This document shows positions 13,320-16,958 of a DNA stretch of 16,958 nucleotides, one piece after another (the first letter of the stretch is position 1; each line of letters starts with the position of its first letter). The DNA is from Paracoccus liaowanqingii (lineage in GTDB: Bacteria > Pseudomonadota > Alphaproteobacteria > Rhodobacterales > Rhodobacteraceae). The notes under the pieces are model-generated. The model saw only the letters and a list, made by a program, of their open reading frames with translations. It was not told the DNA's origin and did not search any database. The stretch covers positions 1-16,958 of the forward strand of contig NZ_CP040757.1 of NCBI RefSeq assembly GCF_004683865.2. The letters run 5' to 3'. Both the position numbers and the translations under genes were made by a program.

Positions 13320-13595
13320 GGGCGCTCTCCTTTGGTGGGGAGTGTATCGTGGCAGGAAATGCAAACGTAATTTTTTACACTCCCCACGCCCCTCCGATCC
13401 CCGGCCCACAGCGCCCCCACAAGGCTGGCAAGGGCCGGGGATCGAGCCGCCGCAGGCGGCTTCTCCTGCTCTGGACGCGACGGCTGATCCATTTGAGGAA
13501 AATGTGCCCTTCCCCCGGCAGGGGCAAACGGATAATTTGGACGTAGGACAAATTGTCTAGTGAGTGCACATTTTACTTAAATGGGGGGCGCGACG
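13320..13595. other. Candidate oriT region upstream of the relaxase gene
   Basis: MOBV relaxases nick next to an inverted repeat just before their own gene, and this gap has several. There is a perfect 13-base pair (CGATCCCCGGCCC 13395-13407 with its complement 13432-13444), GCCGCC/GGCGGC (13446-13460), TGCCC/GGGCA (13505-13526), AATTTG/CAAATT (13534-13554) and the palindrome GACAAATTGTC (13547-13557). The AT-rich stretch from 13527 to 13580 is nearest the gene and is the best guess for the nick region. No known nic consensus was matched. Confidence 0.45.
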
Positions 13596-14816
13596 ATGGC
13601 AAATGCCGTGGATGCCGTGATGGGCAGGTTTGAGGCCGACAAGCGGCGCAACGGAGGCTCGTTGCCCAGGCCCCCTGTCGGGTCACGCCGCTTCGCGATC
13701 CTCCGGGTCGCCAAGATCAGCGGCAAGGGCAAGATGGCCGCCGCCGCCCAGCACAACCTGCGTGAACGCGACACCCCGAACGCCCGGCCAGAGGACCGCA
13801 GCCGCAACGTCCACCTGGCCGGCGCCAGGACGGCAGACGAGCTGATGAGGCTCTGGGAAGACCGCGCCCCAGAGAAGATCCGCAAGAACGCCGTCCACGC
13901 CCTCGAATACGTGGTCACAGCCTCCCCCGAGAAGATGGCCGAGATGGGCCAGACCAGGAGCGAGGACTACCTGCGCGATGCCCTGACCTGGCTGCAGGAC
14001 AAGCACGGGGCCGAGAACATCCTCTCCGCCGTGATCCACAACGATGAGATCACCCCGCACCTGCAGGTCATGGTGATCCCCCTGGACGACCGCGGCAAGC
14101 TGAACGCCCGTGCCCTGGTCGGCGGCAAGCCGCAGCTCTCCGCCATGCAGACTGATTTCGCCGAACGGGTTGGGGTCAAATACGAGCTGGAGCGCGGCAT
14201 CGAGCGGTCCGGCAGGCGTCATGAGGCCATCAGGAGCTACTACGGACGAGCCACAGCCAATGAGACATTGACCCTGAGGCTTCCAGAGCGCGCCAGAGGC
14301 GGGTTTCTGGGGCGTGGCGCGGAAACGGATGCCGAATACCGGGACAGGCTCTCAGAGGTCGCCTCAGAGGCTGTGAGGGCCGTTGCAGGCCGTCTGGCAG
14401 GGGACAGGAATGCCATCGCTCAGGAACTGGCCGAAGCGAAGTTGCGTGCAGCCAACAGCGAAGCCAAGGCCCACAGGCTTGGACGAGACCTCAATGTTCT
14501 CGAAGTTGCCTGCAATGTTGCCAGATACGACGGGTCTGATCGGGAAAAGGTCCTGGATCGGTTTCAGGCCGAGTACCTTGGACTGGCGGCCGAACTTTCG
14601 GAGGGGGTCCGTGACATCGTCGATGACATTCTCAACGAGAACGACCGACCAGGCTTCGAGGACATTCAGACGGAGCGTGAAGCTGCGGAACGCCATGCCC
14701 GCGAACAGGTCCAGGAACGCGATAGAGCAGCAGAACAAGAGCGCCAAGCACGCGAGAAAGCCGAACGTCAGCAAGACGAGCGCGATCGTGAGCGCGACGG
14801 TGGCTGGGAGAGGTGA
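13596..14816 (+). CDS. mobA: MOBV-type relaxase / mobilization protein
   Basis: A 406-aa conjugative relaxase of the Pre/Mob (MOBV) group, which nicks the plasmid at oriT and pilots the strand into a recipient with help from another element's transfer machinery. Visible motifs (numbers from ATG 13596): HNLRERDTPNARPEDRSRN at 53-71, whose first His aligns with the nucleophilic His known in MobM of pMV158; and HNDEITPHLQVMVIPLD at 148-164, the metal-binding HxDExTPH motif, here ending in Gln where many relatives have His. The last 70 residues are a charged Glu/Arg coiled coil. ATG 13581 is possible, but GGGGGG (13582-13587) sits well placed for 13596. No type IV secretion genes are present. Confidence 0.9.
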   Translation: MANAVDAVMGRFEADKRRNGGSLPRPPVGSRRFAILRVAKISGKGKMAAAAQHNLRERDTPNARPEDRSRNVHLAGARTADELMRLWEDRAPEKIRKNAVHALEYVVTASPEKMAEMGQTRSEDYLRDALTWLQDKHGAENILSAVIHNDEITPHLQVMVIPLDDRGKLNARALVGGKPQLSAMQTDFAERVGVKYELERGIERSGRRHEAIRSYYGRATANETLTLRLPERARGGFLGRGAETDAEYRDRLSEVASEAVRAVAGRLAGDRNAIAQELAEAKLRAANSEAKAHRLGRDLNVLEVACNVARYDGSDREKVLDRFQAEYLGLAAELSEGVRDIVDDILNENDRPGFEDIQTEREAAERHAREQVQERDRAAEQERQAREKAERQQDERDRERDGGWER

Positions 14817-14922
14817 GTAACCACCCCGGAGACATGCCAGGGCGGAGGACTGAACCAAGACCTATTTCACAAGCAAATCTTGCCCGTGTTGCAGCACGCA
14901 GGACGGCGGTTTTTAGGCCCTT

Positions 14923-14931
14923 TGTGGATAA
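14923..14931 (-). promoter_or_regulatory. DnaA box, perfect consensus
   Basis: TGTGGATAA is the complement of TTATCCACA, the strong DnaA-binding consensus. Its place in the gap before rep supports a role in origin opening. Confidence 0.6.
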
Positions 14932-15029
14932 CCCTTTCCCCTTCTTGCCTGATCATCCCCATTCCCGCGTCGCTCTCACGGCAGCTGTACTGCGCCCCAC
15001 AACCGTAATCCCAAGCTGAAAGCCTGCTG

Positions 15030-15120
15030 ACAGGTAAAAACCGGGCCAGTCCGCGCCGGTCGGCGCTTGCTCCCTGACGGGCTGCTTCGCCCGACACGGC
15101 CCGCCCCGGTTGCTACCTGT
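15030..15120. repeat. Branched (three-way) inverted repeat, 91 bases
   Basis: The outer stem is ACAGGTA 15030-15036 with TACCTGT 15114-15120, then, after a 2x2 internal loop, AACCGGG 15039-15045 with CCCGGTT 15105-15111. Inside are two further hairpins, GCGCCG 15053-15058 with CGGCGC 15061-15066 and CGGGC 15078-15082 with GCCCG 15089-15093. The RNA or single-stranded DNA would fold as a cloverleaf-like junction. It may be a structured small RNA or a single-strand initiation site. Confidence 0.65.
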
Positions 15121-15133
15121 AGATCATAAGAAG

Positions 15134-15170
15134 GCGAAAAATAAGCTCACGTTTTCGCTCAATTTTTTAG
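15134..15170 (+). terminator. Possible intrinsic terminator / AT-rich unwinding stretch
   Basis: The arms GCGAAAA (15134-15140) and TTTTCGC (15152-15158) pair and are followed by TCAATTTTTT. It could end a short transcript that contains the branched repeat, or act as the AT-rich unwinding element of the origin. Confidence 0.45.
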
Positions 15171-15177
15171 GTAGACC

Positions 15178-15233
15178 TGCATCATCTAGATGATGCACCC
15201 CTGCATCATCCGGAAGAGGCAGGGTGCATCATC
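15178..15233. repeat. TGCATCATC repeats (iteron or operator cluster)
   Basis: Direct copies of TGCATCATC lie at 15178-15186, 15202-15210 and 15225-15233 (24 and 23 bases apart, about two helix turns), with one inverted copy at 15189-15197. The first pair forms the perfect 20-base palindrome TGCATCATCTAGATGATGCA. A partial copy, TGCATCA, is at 15313. The replication protein is the likely ligand. Confidence 0.7.
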
Positions 15234-15268
15234 AGCTTTCAGAATTTGAAAATCAATGGACGTGCATA

Positions 15269-15289
15269 TATGGAACGTGTAGTTCCATA
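15269..15289. promoter_or_regulatory. Operator-like inverted repeat upstream of rep
   Basis: TATGGAAC (15269-15276) and GTTCCATA (15282-15289) are exact complements separated by GTGTA. The site is 48 bases before the rep start. A single half-site, TATGGAAC, recurs at 16629-16636 near the KfrA-like gene, hinting at a shared regulator. Confidence 0.45.
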
Positions 15290-15337
15290 ATTGGAAAGCT
15301 CGTGAACAGGGCTGCATCAAATGGGGCAGGGAAAGAA

Positions 15338-15919
15338 ATGACTAGACAGCTACCAGTGCGAAAGCTGCGCGGGACATGGGTTCAGACCGAACGGGCAGCT
15401 CATGAGGAATGGGCGCAGCTCATTATCCGTGCACCGAAAGCAGCCGCCGTCATGCACATCCTCACGGCTCGCATGGGCGAAAATAACGCCGTGGTCATCT
15501 CACAGCGTGAACTCCAGGACGCCACTGGCGTCTCACGTCCCACGGTGCAGCGTGCTCTGAACACCCTAAGAGACGAAAACTGGATTGAGATTTGGCAGGT
15601 GGGCGAAAGCGGGACCGTCAACGCCTACGTCGTCAATGACCGGGTGGCGTGGCATGGGTCGCGTGATGGCATACGGCGCAGCCTCATGTCCGCCACCCTC
15701 GTGCTGTCTGAGCGCGAACAGAAGGGCAAAGAGCACCTCATTGGGCAGAACACACCTTTGAAGCATGTTCCGACACAGCTTCCCGGTGAACAGCAGCTTC
15801 CCTCCGGTGACGGCCTGCCGCCTGTCTCTCAGCCAGCTCTGCCCGGTATGGACGCGGACTTGCCTGCAACCCGGCGGCTCTATGACCCGGTGACAGGTGA
15901 GATGCTGGAAGGACAATGA
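15338..15919 (+). CDS. Plasmid replication protein, RepL-like winged helix
   Basis: A 193-aa protein that probably binds the upstream repeats and starts replication. Residues about 50-120 form a winged helix: VVISQRELQDATGVSRPTVQ is the helix-turn-helix, followed by RALNTLRDENWIEIW and the wing. NAYVVNDRVAW then recalls the Y.iNP segment of the RepL family. The tail from about 145 is Pro/Gln-rich and looks unstructured. The frame is open from GTG 15224, but that lies inside the repeat cluster. ATG 15338, preceded by CAGGGAAAG, gives the normal domain start. Its stop is 27 bases from the convergent KfrA-like gene. Without a search it could also be a plasmid regulator. Confidence 0.75.
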   Translation: MTRQLPVRKLRGTWVQTERAAHEEWAQLIIRAPKAAAVMHILTARMGENNAVVISQRELQDATGVSRPTVQRALNTLRDENWIEIWQVGESGTVNAYVVNDRVAWHGSRDGIRRSLMSATLVLSEREQKGKEHLIGQNTPLKHVPTQLPGEQQLPSGDGLPPVSQPALPGMDADLPATRRLYDPVTGEMLEGQ

Positions 15920-15946
15920 GCACCATCAAGGGCAAGTGCTGCCCGC

Positions 15947-16537
15947 TCACCGGCCGGTCAGCCGTGCCCATAAGCTTTGAGGTTTCAACAGCGCTTGCCG
16001 GAGCTCGTCAGCCTCACGGGCTAGCCTGTCCTGTTCCTGCCGGGCTCGTTCGAGCTCGTTTCTAAGGCGTTCCGCCTCGTCCCGCCGTTCCTGGTCCCGC
16101 CGCTCAGCCTCCTGGCGCTCACGCTCACGCTCAGCCCGCTCACGTTCGACCTCGGTGCGGGGCGCTTCTAGAAGGCGTTGGCGCTCGTCTTCGAAGCGGT
16201 CAGCTCTATCCCGTTCCCGCGTCAGTGCCTCCTGAAGCTCAGCCAACCGTACCTCCGTCGCCTCCAGCTTGACCGCGAGAATAGAGGAACGCTCATCGAA
16301 CCCCGTTTCAAAACTACCTGTAGAACGGATGTTCTGAGGCCGTTCTGGAACCTCGTTCAAGCTCGGCCACTCTTTTGGCGGGAACACTCTTTCGAACTCG
16401 CTGCGCTCAATTTCGTATTGTTCACCTGGTGAAGGCTGTGAGGCCGACAATGCGCCTTTCTGTATAGCCCGATGGATCTTGGATTTGTTGTGGCCGGACA
16501 GGTCAGCAGCCCGGCTGAGCGTAAGTTTAGTTTCCAT
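15947..16537 (-). CDS. KfrA-like HTH and long coiled-coil plasmid protein
   Basis: A 196-aa protein with an N-terminal helix-turn-helix (KLTLSRAADLSGHNKSKIHR, residues about 4-23, then AIQKGALSA). Next come a linker and a very long Glu/Arg-rich coiled coil (about 80-185, such as RERERQEAERRDQERRDEAE), and it ends in SLWARLTGR. Such proteins are typical of alphaproteobacterial plasmids and are thought to aid partition and stability, like KfrA; the role here is inferred. I chose ATG 16537, preceded by GGTGGA on the minus strand. ATG 16552 would place the start inside the palindrome GTTCATGAAC, a likely self-operator. It is convergent with rep. Confidence 0.8.
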   Translation of the reverse strand: METKLTLSRAADLSGHNKSKIHRAIQKGALSASQPSPGEQYEIERSEFERVFPPKEWPSLNEVPERPQNIRSTGSFETGFDERSSILAVKLEATEVRLAELQEALTRERDRADRFEDERQRLLEAPRTEVERERAERERERQEAERRDQERRDEAERLRNELERARQEQDRLAREADELRQALLKPQSLWARLTGR

Positions 16538-16546
16538 CGTTCCACC

Positions 16547-16556
16547 GTTCATGAAC
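16547..16556. promoter_or_regulatory. Palindrome before the KfrA-like gene
   Basis: GTTCATGAAC is a perfect 10-base palindrome within 10 bases of the chosen start. HTH/coiled-coil plasmid proteins often repress themselves through such sites. Confidence 0.35.
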
Positions 16557-16702
16557 CCCGTTTGGACGATAGCGCGGCGCTCGTTCCTTGCCTAGATAGA
16601 ACTCATGAAACGAAAGCTGGAACCGTTTTATGGAACTGATGTAACGATCTGAACCGAAGAGGAAACTCCTCCTCTTGAACCAGCTTTTCCATATCTGGCG
16701 TT

Positions 16703-16954
16703 ATGCGGCAGGGAGTGAAGGGGAAGGGGATCGGCCAGGGGTTTGCGGGTTCTGAATGGATCAGTGCGGCACCACCAAAGGAACCGGCTGGAACTGCAGT
16801 GTTGAAAGCTGAGAATGCGGCACTGCGGGCAGCGCTCAACCGTGAGCGCGAAATCGCGAATGATCTGATGGCGGATCGAGACGCATGGAAGCAGCAGGCC
16901 ACAGCACTTCTTGCGGCGGCCCCGAAGCGCCGGGGGTGGTGGCCGTGGCACTGA
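16703..16954 (+). CDS. Short coiled-coil plasmid protein with WWPWH tail, 83 aa
   Basis: The C-terminal half is a coiled coil (LKAENAALRAALNREREIAN, then DLMADRDAWKQQATALLAA) ending in RRGWWPWH. That coiled coil plus aromatic tail is the usual C-terminus of plasmid HTH/coiled-coil proteins, but here no HTH precedes it; the first 30 residues are Gly/Pro-rich. It may be a truncated relative of the neighbouring KfrA-like protein or a dimerization partner for it. No clear ribosome binding site precedes ATG 16703; GTG 16715 is an alternative. The stop is four bases from the window end. Confidence 0.55.
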   Translation: MRQGVKGKGIGQGFAGSEWISAAPPKEPAGTAVLKAENAALRAALNREREIANDLMADRDAWKQQATALLAAAPKRRGWWPWH

Positions 16955-16958
16955 TCTA

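Larger units (their letters stand above)
14817..15337 (+). other. Probable replication origin region
   Basis: This 521-base gap before rep holds, in order, a perfect DnaA box, a branched inverted repeat, an AT-rich hairpin with a T-run, a cluster of TGCATCATC repeats, and a palindromic operator-like site. The arrangement of DnaA box, AT-rich stretch and repeats directly upstream of a replication gene is what an origin of a small plasmid looks like. The order here is DnaA box, then structured region, then AT-rich stretch, then repeats. Confidence 0.65.

Noticed and set aside
13318..13560. 80-codon plus-strand frame before mobA
   Set aside because: It crosses all the inverted repeats of the candidate oriT and overlaps the start of the 62-aa gene; Pro/Arg rich with no start signal.
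13683..14222. 179-codon minus-strand frame inside the relaxase gene
   Set aside because: Antisense shadow of mobA; no motif and no ribosome binding site.
15916..16065. 49-codon frame overlapping the rep stop (ATGA)
   Set aside because: The ATGA overlap is attractive, but most of the frame is antisense to the KfrA-like coiled coil and has the composition expected of a shadow.

Overview
The window looks like a mobilizable plasmid, or most of one, from an alphaproteobacterium. The grounds are an alphaproteobacterial-type HWE histidine kinase, a MOBV relaxase and RepL-like replication protein of the kind seen on small plasmids of this class, a GC-rich IS66 element, and no housekeeping genes. Acetobacteraceae or Rhodobacterales are the likeliest hosts, but this is inference from the gene set. 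The window could be a circular plasmid opened between the coiled-coil gene at the right end and the small gene at the left end; the sequence alone cannot prove this.

Layout. (1) 1-2400: two small unknown proteins (one a probable tail-anchored membrane protein), a hairpin-rich gap at 337-725, and a GT4 glycosyltransferase. (2) 2587-5292: an intact three-gene IS66-family element with matching 22-bp ends and a perfect 8-bp target duplication, inserted just behind a terminator-like repeat. (3) 5432-7510: an AT-richer surface-sugar segment with a GT61-type glycosyltransferase, a small unknown protein, and a convergent DXD-type (GT32-like) glycosyltransferase. (4) 7685-9230: small accessory genes (coiled coil, stress-protein-like, ribbon-helix-helix), a nested hairpin, a 10-bp phased repeat and terminator-like repeats. 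(5) 9375-13084: a 65-aa orphan with a very strong ribosome binding site, a convergent BLUF blue-light sensor, and a large PAS-PAS-PAS-HWE kinase-receiver protein. (6) 13131-16954: the plasmid backbone, with a small coiled-coil gene, a candidate oriT region, the MOBV relaxase, a structured replication region (DnaA box, branched hairpin, AT-rich stretch, TGCATCATC repeats), rep, a KfrA-like HTH/coiled-coil protein and a second short coiled-coil protein.

How it fits together. Rep, its repeats and the KfrA-like protein would replicate and maintain the replicon, and MobA would let it be mobilized by a helper. The cargo is mainly glycosyltransferases for a surface polysaccharide, plus two sensors, one of blue light and one PAS-HWE kinase. 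Light or stress control of surface sugars is an attractive reading but rests only on co-location. Five copies of a CG-rich hairpin (AACCCC...GGGGTT) sit at module borders, including right beside the IS66 insertion, and suggest that the plasmid was assembled from cassettes that end in terminators.
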